From positions 8,891,223-8,955,222 of the forward strand of contig OX104122.1 in the NCBI GenBank assembly GCA_944474755.1: a stretch of DNA of 64,000 nucleotides. The letters run 5' to 3'. The notes beneath the pieces were generated by a model. That model was not told where the DNA came from. It ran no database searches and worked only from the letters and a program-made list of their open reading frames with translations. This document shows, piece by piece, positions 1 through 12,039 of the stretch. Within the stretch, counting starts at the first letter, position 1. Each line of letters begins with the position of its first letter. The stretch is from Limnoperna fortunei. Taxonomy: Eukaryota > Mollusca > Bivalvia > Mytilida > Modiolidae. Position numbers and translations under genes: made by a program.

Positions 1-1545
1 GCATTAATAAAATATAAAAATGACTCATCAATCAAACAGGTTGTTTAAAATAAACCAGCAAAGGACGACAATTTATTATCTGTAAAATAAAATAATGAAC
101 AATATTTACAAAATCATTTTATATAAACACATAATCCATTTGTATGCAATTCGGAAATCCTTAATATACCATAAAGTAGAAGCAATGCTGAAGAAAATGT
201 CTGAATTGTGTTGAGTATTGTTACTAACAGAAAACCGGATCTCGGATGTAATAATTTTGCCTACACACATATTCATATGCGACTATTTTTTTAACGTTTT
301 AGTATATTTTTCTGTTTTATAACGGTGTCCAGATTGTCGGGACGCCAATAGGTACACGGTGATAACTCAGGCGTTAGGTAGTAGTAGATCATAATTTACT
401 TGTTTGCACTGAAAAACCCAAGTGTTAGCGCCAAGCTAACTGGGCGTTAAAAGAGATATAAAACTATGTGTCGTATATCACGAGAGTTTCGAACTTAAAA
501 TTCATTTAATTAATTACCTTCTCAATTAATATTAAAATCAAAATGATAATCTATATAGAGTGTCATATTAATGTAATAGATATTTATATTACCTGTAAGA
601 AACGTGTGCGTTCTTGAAAGGCTGATTGACGTCAAGTGGTGCCCTAGTTTAGTAGACTTTATACAAGGTCAGTAAATAAGAGATCGTTCTTGGCGACATT
701 TAAAACACAGACTAAAATGATTGTGCTTCAATTTCAATTTTGTAGGAGAATCAGGAGGATATATGTGTGCAGATGCAGTTGCTGAGCGCGCGTCTGGCGT
801 AGTAGATTCTATTAACCCTGGTATCTTTGATGACATTTTATTTGTATTAGGCCAGACTACGCGTAGCTACTTCAACTTAGCCTTCTCGACATCGTGGGCT
901 CTGTAATACACTTAGCTGTCTGAAATCGGTGCTCCATACTATGCCAAGCGTCAGAAACTTGCCCTTTCAGACCGACATGACCTTTAGACTACGCGTAGTT
1001 GCTGGACTTTGTCCATTAATCTGTAGGTCATGATACACGTCACGTTACAAGTCAGTGAATAAATTAGCCGTCGCGACTGATCTGTCTGAATACTACACAT
1101 AGATACCGAAACGTAGCCATTGAGACTTTTCATCAACATGAGCATACTACACGATGCTGCCGGAACTTCGTCCCATCCGGCCCTGAAGACTACAAGTAGC
1201 TGCAGGATTGTTATCCCTTAGGTATTGTCTGTCCTCCAGACTATACATTTGATCTTCTGATGATGCTCGACGGAAACAAGGTAACTACTGATCAGACTCC
1301 TCCTTCCGTTTCCACTGTGAATTCGAAATGGTCAATGTCACCGGTAATTCACATGCATTTACTCGGTCGATTTAGTAAAACGTGTTAATATATTGAAAAT
1401 AAAAAGTGTCATTAGTACAGATGTAAATAAGAGATTGGGTTTAAAATTTGTCATCTACATGTATATCTTTCTGACAAGGTTCCAATATATGTCCGTTTTC
1501 ATATAAACCCACATTCAGTCATGTAGTTTGTAGTAAAGGGTCGAA
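1..1545. other. AT-rich non-coding stretch with a weak degenerate repeat
   Basis: No gene is recognised. The only structure seen is at about 850-1210, where a loosely conserved motif of the form ACTACrcGTAGcTGC recurs five times (near 856, 988, 1093, 1148 and 1187). Two of these contain the 10-bp palindrome CTACGCGTAG (857-866 and 989-998). A short open frame at 721-906 shows no recognisable domain and is treated as chance. Confidence 0.5.
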
Positions 1546-2612
1546 ACTCACAACTGAGCCTCATCATCAGCGAAATCAACAACTGAGACCACCGTACGTG
1601 TTGTGCCTCATCATCAGAGAAATCAACAACTGAGACCACTGTACGTGTTGTGCCTCATCATCAGAGAAATCAACAACTGAAACCGCCGTACGTGTTGTGC
1701 CTCATCATTGGAGAAATCAACAACTGAGACCACTGTACGTGTTGTGCCTCATCATCGGAGAAATCAACAACTGAGACCACCGTACGTGTTGTGCCTCATC
1801 ATCAGAAATAACAACTGAGACCACTGTACGTGTTGTGCCTCATCATCGGAGAAATCAACAAATGAGACCAAAGTACATGTTGTAACTCATCATCGGAGAA
1901 AAATTAACAACTGAGACCACCGTACGTGTTGTGCCTCATCATCAGAGAAATCAACAACTGAGACCACTGTACGTGTTGTGCATCATCATCAGAGAAATCA
2001 ATAACTGAGACCGCCGTACGTGTTTTGCCTCATCATCGGAGAAATCAACAACTGAGACCACCGTACGTGTTGTGCCTCATCATCAGAGAAATCAACAACT
2101 GAGACCACTGTACGTGTTGTGCCTCATCATCGGAGAAATCAAAACTGAGACCAAAGTACATGTTGTGCCTCATCATCGGAAAAATCAACAACTGAGACCA
2201 CAGTACGTGTTGTGCCTCATTATCGGAGAATTCAACAACTGAGACCACTGTACGTGTTGTGCCTCATCATCGGAGATATCAACAACTGAGACCACTGTAC
2301 GTGTTGTGCCTCATCATCGGAGAAATCAACAACTGAGACCACTGTACGTGTTGTGCCTCATCATCGGAGAAATCAACAACTGAGACCACCGTACGTGTTG
2401 TGCCTCATCATCGGAGAAATCAACAACTGAGACCACCGTACGTGTTGTGCCTCATCATCGGAGAAATCAACAACTGAGACCACTGTTCGTGTTGTGCCTC
2501 ATCATCGGAGAAATCAACAACTGAGACCACCGTACGTGTTGTGCCTCATCATCGGAGAAATCAACAACTGAGACCACTGTACGTGTTGTGCATAATCATT
2601 GGTGAAATCAAA
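1546..2612. repeat. 47-bp minisatellite, about 22 copies
   Basis: Tandem units of 47 bp of the type CCTCATCATCGGAGAAATCA followed by ACAACTGAGACCACCGTACG and TGTTGTG. Copies differ by a few substitutions (ATCAGAG/ATCGGAG, CACTG/CACCG) and occasional small indels, for example near 1805 and 1895. Open frames overlapping the array on the minus strand are repeat artefacts. Confidence 0.95.
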
Positions 2613-5600
2613 TAATAATACAATAATATTTTTGTCTTACGTTCTTACGGTTTGTAATATCTGTGCAGGTGGAATAATGGAATTTCGCACAAATTACAAT
2701 GCGATGCTAAATGTTGATACAAAAGTTAGCATGTTTTTTTTTGCTATACTATTACGTCCACTTGGCGGAGGATATTAAAGAACCTCCAACTTTTGGGGAG
2801 AAAACTGATAATCCTTTTAAATTAAGGCTTAAATCGAACACACATTTCCTAATGTCAAGCTCACAAATCTTAGTCAAGTGCACCGTTTTTGTAACTGCAT
2901 TTAAAAGAGTCTGTGAGTGTAAGAGATCATTATTTTGTGTATCGGTGTTTTCTTTGTCCGTTTAAAAAGTTTTCAAAAGAAACTCTCCGAATACACTTTC
3001 TGACTGTAATGGTGTCAAAATAATTGATAATGATTGATTGATATTTAATATTTGATTCTGTATCTCAGGGCGCGTTTAACGTCCCACGATTCATTGCTTT
3101 CGATAGATTCTAACCGCTGTTATGGTATGTGTTTAAACTTAAAATTGTTTTTAAATGGTTTCGTAAACATCCAAGGTATAGAAAAATCTCGTTAATTGCT
3201 GTTTGTGTATTTTCTCTGTCTCAGCAGTTTAGCCCTTGCTACCACCCGCCATACTTGCAAGTTCGTTCTGTCTATAAATGTTGGCCAAATTTAGGGATGC
3301 GTACGTGGTGAGTACCGCCTCCGTTTAGATTTGGTAGCACGCAGACACGCCGTAGCATACTTAGTGCATGAGAAACGTTATCTGCGTTCGTATATATCGC
3401 CAAACAGCGACCGAAATAACTCACATTCACATCACTTGCACGCACTTACAACGGGCGAGCGAGTAAGAACACTGTACGTGAGCAGCGCGTGTGAGTACTG
3501 CCTCCGTACATAAGCGTGGCAATCCCACGGAGATCTTCCGTTGTAAGTACGTTGTCAGCATGGAAAACTCACCACCTACGCAACGTACGATACATGCAAA
3601 GGCTTACCCCTAGACGTAAAGTGCGTGCCACGTACTGACACCTTGCGCAACCACGAGTGTGACGTGCTTGCCACGTCCTACCCAATGTCCAGAAAAAAAA
3701 CGAAAAAGACACATGGCTAGTTTTGACCTGGGCTTTAGATACACTGTTCGTGCCGTCCAGCACGTAAATATTGCCGATCCAATTTTTTCAACCTTTCCTT
3801 CACGGTGTTATTCTGTTAAACTTTTGATGGTACCTCCATTTAATTAGTACAAGTGGTCTTCGGATATAATAATATGAATATAGGCGCAGCCTAAAGAGAG
3901 AGCCGCACATTTTATGATGCATATGACTTTAATAACGGTGTCTATGCATTCCAGTTGTCACGTGTCGTCTTTCTATAAAGTTGACGATGTCACATGAATG
4001 TCATACGAGGTTAGTAACGGGCGTTTATTTTAAAAATGAATCAAGAACGCAACGGCTTTCAAGTGAAATTGTGTTAACACAATATGGTTTTCTTTGCAAA
4101 TAAATTATGAAATGTACTTTTTGTTTGTGTTTGTTTTTTTTGAATGAGCTTTTTGCGTTTTTTATATTTTTGTTATGTTTTTTTGTTGTTTCTGTTGTTT
4201 ATGGTTTTTCTGTGTGTGTTATTGTTTTTAAAGGGGAGGGTCGGAATTTTGGTACGAGTATTACTTTTTCACATTTCATGTGGCTAACTCTAAGTATGCA
4301 TTTGTAGAAAACAGCTATATGTAGCCACTTATATTCTTAAGCACATCTTACTTTTTTTAATTGAATGAGGACCAATAAAAGTTTCCAAAGTAAACAAAAA
4401 TATTTCTGTAATATTTAAGTTAAACGTTTAGATAGGAACAGTCTTAATCAACACATGTTAGATGTGTTGGTTTATGTTGTGTATAAAATGAAAAATAAAC
4501 TATTGTGTAATTGTTTTCTTGAGATTTTAAAACTTTGGGCAATGTCGCAGCTTTATCATCGTGATATGGTTTTAAGTTTGCTGGGGGTGGAAAAAACTTT
4601 CGGTGAGAAAACTCAGAATTGTTGTCAGAATAATATCGAGTACAAGCAAACAGTAGAAAGGTGCACAGAGACCACCCAGCCCCAAACATGTGTTCCAAAA
4701 TACTTTAACTTGGAAACATTGTGCCCGTTAATTATGTAAAAACTACCCGAGAGCAAAACACAACAGATCCAGATTGTAAATTTCTTTATGTTCTTAGATA
4801 ACATTAAATTCTGTGTTCTGTCTATTTACATTATGTAGATTACAGCTGTTAGTATAAGTAGTTAGATAATGTTTATCTAATAATTATTGGACTTTTGAGC
4901 CTGTATCACGATGGGTATGTTGTAGTTATACGTGTATCTATTGGACAAGTACATCAGCTGTTGACCAATACCGGTTGTTGTTCACTAGAGATATATCAAG
5001 GAAGGCGCGTATCGTGATACATATAACCAGTCAAAAGGGGGCGTAGATGCAAATTGAATAGGAGAAAATATCTGTGCTACCCTAAGAGAAACAAGGTAAG
5101 AACATTTAATTAGCTTTAAATAACATGGTGGCGTTGCATATTTTGCACATTAAAATCAGTACTCAAGATAACGATGAAAATCGAAGTAACCAGTGATCCG
5201 CTGAATCACTTGTCTCATGAACTAATGCAGTAGTCTTTTGTAGGTTTTCTTTATCTGAATGTTTCCTTCAAGTACTCCACCCTTTCTTGGTAGATGCGGT
5301 ATAACTGATTTCCCGTCGAGTGCACCCGTCAAAATTATTCGTTGGTTTAATTCAATTAAATGCTTTGAACATCTTTGTCTGGTATGCGCGACAATTCCAC
5401 AGAGGTACACAGAACCCCTGACAATTCGGTAAAACAAACGGTCACAACAAACTATCACGACCTACATCTTGGTCCATGTAGTTAAGCGGATTGTTTTCGC
5501 AGAGTACTCTGGCTTGTTTATGGTCAAAACGGTTTAGTCGTTGAATACACCGAGTACTCCGATATCCTCTTGCTGCATGATGTATATAGCCAAATGGTGT

Positions 5601-5750
5601 TCTCACAACAATTGGTCTCAGTTCTATCCCGCGGTAAGACTATCCTATCTTCATGCATGCGGTAAATAACTGATGATGTTCACATGGTACTTGGTCTCCT
5701 ATTAATTCTGACTGTATAATGGTGTATGTTTCCCTGTTTTTTCCTCGATT
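2613..5750. other. Unassigned non-coding stretch
   Basis: Mostly AT-rich with no recognised gene. A GC-richer patch at 3300-3680 contains the phrase GTGAGTAcyGCCTCCGT twice (about 3308 and 3489). Short open frames at 2711-2965, 3129-3513, 4107-4307, 4444-4739 (both strands) and 5222-5458 (minus) have no domain signature, splice context or family resemblance that I recognise. Confidence 0.5.
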
Positions 5751-5751
5751 T

Positions 5752-6149
5752 TCCTGCCTGTGACATTTGTATTTATATCTATACTGCCTGTGACTTTTTA
5801 GTATTCATATCTACTGCCTGTGACATTTTAGTATTTATATCTAATGCCTGTGACATTTTAGTATTCATATCTACTGCCAATGACATTTGTATTTATATCT
5901 ATACTGCCTGTGACATTTTAGTATTCATATCTACTGCCAGTGACATTGTAGTATTCATATCTACTGCCAGTGACATTTTAGTATTCATATCTAATTCATG
6001 TGACTTTTTAGTATTCATATCTACTGCCAGTGACATTTTAGTATTTATATCTATACTGCCTGTGACATTTTAGTATTCATATCTACTGCCAGTGACATTT
6101 TAGTATTCATATCAACTGCCTGTGACTTTTTAGTATTCATATCTACTGA
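5752..6149. repeat. 30-bp minisatellite, about 13 copies
   Basis: Tandem 30-bp units (TGACATTTTAGTATTCATAT then CTACTGCCTG). Because 30 is a multiple of three the array stays open and yields a frame of decapeptide repeats (5726-6073). There is no start context, conservation or flanking exon to suggest a real protein. Confidence 0.95.
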
Positions 6150-6199
6150 AACCAAACAACCCTTTTTTATCCAGTTTTCTTTCGTATAAGGAATTGACC

Positions 6200-7490
6200 A
6201 ACACTTCTGGAAAAGTCATTAATGTTGGCCTTTAAAGGGAAATAACTCCTATAAGGAGGAGCTTCAGATGTTTAGGAGGGAGGTTCACTTGAAATTTGCT
6301 GTACCTGTTATACTTTTTTAACTCTCTTGCCCCCTCCCCCCGCTTTTCTATTTTAAGCCAACGTAGCTATGTAGGTAGTCAGCTGTCATGATTTGCACAA
6401 TTTTGGTAGAGGACATCCTAAAGATGATGTGTGTAATGGCTCAAAGCAGTCCTTTCATTGGTTAAAGAGGAGATTTTTTTTCAAATTCATTAAAAAATGT
6501 TCAAGGAGAATTATTCCTAAACGGTTAACCAGACAATCTTGACCCTAAGTCATTTTTGTAGCCCTCATACAGCAGAACAATTAAGCAATGCTAACTTTTT
6601 CTCTAGTTCTTATAATTTTCAAGATTTTGATGCAAAAATGACAAAAATAATCAATTTCGACAATTAAAGGGCAATAACTCCTACAAGGAGTCAACATACA
6701 ACTTCGACCCAATGGGTTGTTTTGTAGAGCTTTCGATGCTGATGAAGGCATGTCTCTTCGGTTTTTCCTGTATCAGTCATAATTTTTTAACTATAAGCAA
6801 AAAAACTGTATTTTGCCCCCCCCCCAATTTGGTTAATCTGCGGCCATGGTTTGTGCAAACTTGGTTGAGGACATTTGCCGGAGAACAGTACTTTCAGTGG
6901 TTTCAGAGGATAAGATTTTTAAAGATCAATTAAAACCTATTAAAAAAAAACAGTTCAACGGGAATAACTCTTAAACGGTTAATCAGACAATCTTGACCCT
7001 AAGTCATGTTTTTAGCTCTCATAGAGCAGAACAATTAAGCAATGCTAACTTTTTCTCTTGTTCTAATAATTTTCAAGTATTTGAGGCAAAAATGGCAAAA
7101 ATCATCAATTTCGACAATTAAAGGGCAATAACTCCTACAAGGAGTCGTCATACAACTTTGACTCAATGGAGTGTTTTGTAGATCCATTGATGCTGAAGAA
7201 GGAAGGTCTGTTCAGTTTTCCTGTGTTATACTTTTTGAACTATAAGCCAAAAACTGTATTTTGACCACCCTGTTCTATTTTTAGCCATGGCGGCCATGTT
7301 GGTTGGTCTGAGGCCATGATTTGTGCAAACATGGTAGAGGACATTTTATTAATGATGTGTGCAAAGTTTCAAAGCAATCCCTTCAGTCGTTTTTGAGAAG
7401 AAGATTTTAAAGAAAAGTTAACGACGACGACGACGACGGACGCCAAGTGTTGCATTAGCTCACATGACACTTCGGGTCAGGTGAGGTAAA
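6200..7490 (-). mobile_element. Hairpin-led pearl/HINE-like element, minus orientation, 3' truncated
   Basis: The right edge carries an imperfect hairpin (7457-7485, AGCTCACATGACAC... GGTGAG) next to a (ACG)n tract. This is the reverse complement of the 5' start of the plus-oriented element at 36385. The interior has two to three diverged copies of a ~430-455 bp unit containing AACTCCTACAAGGAGT (near 6230, 6665 and 7120), matching the ACTCCTTATAGGAGTTATTG motif of the 36.4 kb element in reverse. No left terminal copy of the stem is visible, so that end is probably lost. No coding capacity. Confidence 0.7.
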
Positions 7491-8579
7491 AATGGGGCTA
7501 ACGAAACGATGTATTCAAGAAGCTTAAAATTCCCCAAATCAAGTACGGAGTAATGCCATTCATGAAATCAACGTGAATTTAATTGTTGTGTGCTTTGTTG
7601 GTCAACTCTGTGATTTAGTCTATTGATATCAGATAAACGCGACATTTCCGGCGGAAAGGAGATAGTCAAATGTTAACTTACAAATGAACGCTTCATAGTA
7701 TAAGTACATCTTCTAAACATTAAGTCATATACTAATTACATATATCACCGACGTATCAACACAGAGTTTGCGAGTTTGAGCTTGACTTTAATAAGACTGT
7801 GATAGAATCCAAATTAATTTAAAAAGGGCAGTCTATTTCCTGTATTAGGGACCAACCATTATTAAAAGGGGCGTTTGGGACCAGTGCATTTCAAATTATC
7901 ATGTTTAAAAAAATATGTCCTATTCCTTAAAAAACTAAGAAAAAGTTGCTGTAACAGTCCTACGTCAGATATAACAAGAAAAGATATGGGTTAAACCCAT
8001 ATCCAGAGATGTTCGATTTATATGTTATAGGTGTATCCGATTAGGTTTAATAGTTTTTTTCAAATTGTTTTATTTAAAATTTCATCATATGCTGTAAAGG
8101 GTTGCAAATATAGACATATTGTGAAAAGCAAGAAATAATCATCTTGATTATAAAGTCTCAACTTTGAGAAGAGTACTGTTATAAATAAAGCAAAGTTTTG
8201 GAAATACAAATGTTTACCAATAAAAATACATTGACCATAGTCACGTGGTTCTGTGGCGGAAAAAATGGGAGTGTAAGATCGGCAGTTATCGAGTCCTCGG
8301 AAAACCAGAGAAAATATACCGACAAGTTACAATTTCTATTGATTTAATTTTACTGTAATTAGAATTGTTTCAAAAGATTTGCAATTAAATGTATTTCAAA
8401 CGTCAAGCAAGCATTCATGTGCATAAACATTGCTAAGAACTTTATATAAAATATTCAGATTTTAAAATAAACCAAACTGGTTTGATGAGCAAACTGCTAT
8501 TTACGTTGACCCTAACTCTATTTACCACTCGCCAGTCAGTGCAGGCTTAAGCTCCCTTGAACACCAGCCCTCCCACCAG
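7491..8579. other. Unassigned stretch, possibly the LINE 5' UTR at its right end
   Basis: AT-rich, no gene recognised. The last few hundred bases precede the LINE ORF1 and may be its 5' UTR, but I see no defined 5' boundary or target duplication. Confidence 0.4.
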
Positions 8580-9344
8580 ATGGCCCCAGACCAGGTCATC
8601 ACTTGTTCTCTGTCACAGTCAGACATACCTAGCATTGCCCTACGACTTAAAGAAATGCTACACGCGGAGATTCACTACACCATCAAAGCAACAATAAATC
8701 AGTACAAACAAGAAATTAACAAATTAACACAAGAAAAACAAGAACTTCGAGATGACATTGATTCTCTTGAGCAGTATGGCAGGCGTGACTTGATGCGCAT
8801 AAACGGAATCACTGATGGTGGAAAAGGCGAAACAGCAGAACAAACGACAAAACTCGTCACAGACATAATTAAAAGTATAGATAAAGACTTCAAGGAGGAA
8901 GACATAGTTAGATCGCATAGGATAGGGTCTGCTCCCACCACAACAAACCCAGAAGCTGCCGAGAACAGCGCGACTAGATATAGCGCTCGACCTCGACAAA
9001 TCATTGTTCGGCTCAAGGATCATATTGTGAAGAAAAGAGTCTTAAGGTGCAAGAGAGAGTTAAAAGGAAATCGTGATTTGAAGTATTTAAAGTTGATCGA
9101 AGATCTGACCAAGACTAGAAACCACATAGCTTTCAAAGCGCGCCAAATAAAGATCGAGAAATTCATTAAGGACACGTGGACTGTAGATGGCAAGATTTTC
9201 GTAAAAGACAACCAGGATCAAATACACTTTACCAATACAATGTCGACATTTATGAACTTTTGTAGAATTTACGCGAACCCAGGGGCCTTAGCTTGCCTCG
9301 ATCATCTAGCCAGCCTCGCGGGGAACAGACGTAAACGCAATTAA
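8580..9344 (+). CDS. LINE ORF1 protein (coiled coil plus RRM-like domain)
   Basis: 254 residues, uninterrupted, ATG at 8580 to TAA. Residues ~25-65 are rich in heptad-like Leu/Ile/Lys/Glu and look like a coiled coil. They are followed by LEQYGRRDLMRINGI (~64-78), the start of the RRM-like domain typical of L1/CR1-type ORF1 nucleic-acid chaperones. Further typical motifs are SHRIG (~111-115), RPRQIIVRL (~136-144) and a basic C-terminus (NRRKRN). The family role is binding LINE RNA into a ribonucleoprotein. Remarkably intact compared with the adjacent ORF2. Confidence 0.8.
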   Translation: MAPDQVITCSLSQSDIPSIALRLKEMLHAEIHYTIKATINQYKQEINKLTQEKQELRDDIDSLEQYGRRDLMRINGITDGGKGETAEQTTKLVTDIIKSIDKDFKEEDIVRSHRIGSAPTTTNPEAAENSATRYSARPRQIIVRLKDHIVKKRVLRCKRELKGNRDLKYLKLIEDLTKTRNHIAFKARQIKIEKFIKDTWTVDGKIFVKDNQDQIHFTNTMSTFMNFCRIYANPGALACLDHLASLAGNRRKRN

Positions 9345-10440
9345 CAGCCAACTAAGAAGACCGTACAGGACACATGCCGAAGTTGTAGCAACCAACCCAT
9401 CAGCAGCAACCTACCAGTAATAATAAAACGTATTACAATTCTTAATATTAGTACATGTGTTAAACTTGCTCATTTAATCATTATTTACTTCTCTTACATG
9501 TATACGTATGTATGTGTGTGTATGTGTATATATGTGTATATATATATGTATATACCACATTCCAAAATTGTACTTGTATACGTTATCCATAGCGAATCCA
9601 TAATCTGACATCTTACTTTAATACAAATTTGACGAAATTGTATGTGTAGTACTACCCAAAATTATATTTACTGTTACAGTAGTAATTACTATCTTGTTTT
9701 TATATATAATGTATACCATCTGTATGATATAGCAGGTGTAAACGGAAGCATATACATTTACACAGTCTGCCATTCCTCCTGTATTTAGCATTCAGTAATT
9801 CTTCTCATCTTAAATTGTACTACATCAAGCCCCGATAGTAAAATTGTTCAACCAAGTGTGAAACGTAAGCTAGTAAATTTAGCTCATGAGCGATTTCTGC
9901 TTACAAATCGTCTAGTGTGGTTCATTAATGAATCAGTTACCTCCCTTTTTCATGTAGTTTTTCACAATGAATTTTTTATTATTCTTTTTTATTCGTGCAC
10001 TTTTTACACTGCACTTTTCATAGACATCAGTTTGTAGTATTTTCCTAGACTTTTTGTTCACTTATCAGAACACTTTTTATATCGATATACTGTGTTACAC
10101 ATTTTGTTTTATCAGTAATCGTGTACAGTTTTCCTTCTCAGTATTTTGTCCATGTTGTTTTTTATTTATTTATTTAGTTAATGTCCACGATGAAATGCAA
10201 TCAATAATCATTATATTAGATCTAACCCACTCTCTCCGTTTCTTGCTCCTCATTTTCGGTATAACATAAACGGTGGGAGTGACTATTGAGCAGTACCGTG
10301 CGAGAGTAGGACGCTACGTTAACACAATTCGTACCCAAGGCAAACTAACTTATTTAGAATTTCTATGTATTAACTTAATATTTTTTAGTGGAAACGGAAA
10401 TAAAAAACAATCCCGGTAGTACTATTTTTACACACTATTG
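9345..10440 (+). other. LINE inter-ORF spacer
   Basis: About 1.1 kb between ORF1 and ORF2 without a convincing frame. It contains a TATG/TA-type microsatellite at about 9499-9555 and T-rich tracts. The open frame at 10054-10269 is low-complexity and not supported. Confidence 0.5.
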
Positions 10441-11390
10441 TCAGTAGCCGATTATGTTCAGATCGCGATGCGCGTATAAACATTGTAAATAAGAATCACT
10501 TTACGCAAAGAATATATACATGTAACATTGCACTTTGCGTCTTTTTTAACTTTATATTGCTTGTGCTAGACATACTACTTATATGCCAAGGCGTTGAAAC
10601 CAATCCAGGCCCGTTATCCGACCATGATTCTTCCAATAGTTCAATAAATTCTTCTGATTTGTCCAAAGTTTTAAAATGACGACAGATTCTATGTCCTTCC
10701 TACACCTAATCATTCAAAGTTTATTACCCAAACGCGACCTTATAGCATGTGAATACAAGGAATTTGACATACTTGCGTTCTCTGAGTCATGGCTTAACTC
10801 CAGCCACGACGAAGATTCAACAAAATTGCCCGACTTTCAAAGCCCATTTCGCAGAGACAGAGAACAAAACAAGCAGGTGGGGGTGTAATTGTATATGTAA
10901 AGAATTATATCAATGTGATTCGACGAAATGAGCTCGAATCAAACGAACTCGTATGGTTAGAATTGAAGTTTAAAGGGAAAAACATTTTATTTGGGACATT
11001 TAATATTCCACCAAACTGCGGACAGGACACTTGGTCCGCTCTCAAGGATAACCTAGACAATGCAATGAATGATAATAAAAGTTATATCGTAGTAACGGGA
11101 GATTTTAACAAAACTCAATTTGATCCTAATAATAAAATTAAGCCACTACTGACTCAATTTAGTATGTACCAACTTATTGACGCGTCCACACATTTTACTG
11201 AGTACTCGTCAACACTACTTGACCTTATATTGACAAATAACGCAAACGCCTTTGCTCACTCAGGGGTAGGGCCACCCTTACCGGACCAAATCCTTTACCA
11301 CTGACCAGTTATCAGTTACCTAAATATCCCCAAAATTGCAAGTCAAACTTTTAAGAGAAAAATACGGTTATACGAGCATAGAAATTATGA
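10440..11390 (+). pseudogene. LINE ORF2 N-terminus and endonuclease domain (broken)
   Basis: In the frame running from about 10440 to the TGA at 10675-10677 a hydrophobic run leads into QGVETNPGP (10587-10613), a 2A-like motif. After a frameshift, 10676-10888 reads as the start of an APE-type endonuclease (SFLHLIIQSLLPKRD, then FDILAFSESWLNS). A one-base shift near 10872 joins it to 10873-11390, which contains GGGVIVYVKN, VVTGDFN (catalytic Asp/Asn region) and LLDLILTN. The homology fades near 11390 at IRLYEHRNYDLYR, where unrelated sequence begins. Confidence 0.75.
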
Positions 11391-12039
11391 CTTGTATAGA
11401 TGTTGTGGGGAGTTAAATATCTTAGCTCTGGTAGAGGTACCGGTGATTTAGACGATGAAAACTTGAAAGCTGGTTTTGATGCTTTATTGTTACAATTCCA
11501 ATTGTGGTATCACAGTAAAATAACAATATACTGATTCCAACAACTATAACTTTAAACTACTACTTCAAACTGACTAACTAACTAACTCACTGCCTAACTG
11601 CCTAACTTCCTTTCTTATTCGTAACCCGCACATTTATATGAATAATAACAATATCTCAATTAATGAGTGACAAAGTGACCAAATGGCATTATCTCACATT
11701 AAAGCAAAAGTGACAATACAATTAATTATAATCCTAATCTCATAAATCTGATACATATCATATTAATTATACAATGGAACACAAAGAAAATAAAGCAGTG
11801 TCACTTAAAGCTCTAAATAGATAATAGTAAATTGGCAACAAAGATCACAAACATTATTAATTAGATAAAAGGCAGGTGAACTTAATTAAAATAAAATTGC
11901 AATGTAAATAAAATATCTTTTTAAATTAAAAAGTCCAAATTTAATGTGTCTCTATAACGATAATAAAAGTTAACAAAATACAATTTTATAACAATAATTT
12001 CCATAATATCGAATTATATAGAAACTTAAGTCCAAAATG
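11391..12039. other. AT-rich DNA of unknown origin inside the LINE
   Basis: LINE homology stops at about 11390 and resumes at about 13195. The TIR element at 12040-13188 explains only part of the gap. This 650-bp remainder contains a CTAACTAACTAACTCACTGC run and otherwise nothing I recognise. It must predate the TIR element, because that element's target duplication has this sequence on its left and LINE sequence on its right. Confidence 0.5.

Noticed and set aside
2045..2248. Minus-strand open frame with repeated QHV-WSQLLI phrases
   Set aside because: Lies wholly in the 47-bp minisatellite.
1546..2612. CRISPR-like regular repeats
   Set aside because: Units are contiguous without unique spacers and the context is animal DNA, so this is a minisatellite.
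4444..4739. Overlapping frames on both strands of 84 and 94 residues
   Set aside because: Neither shows a domain, and overlapping antisense frames of this size are expected by chance in AT-rich DNA of this length.
5222..5458. 78-residue minus-strand frame
   Set aside because: Plausible composition but no recognised domain, and no neighbouring exon or splice sites that extend it.
5726..6073. 115-residue open frame of decapeptide repeats
   Set aside because: It is the in-frame reading of a 30-bp minisatellite with no start context or flanking exons.
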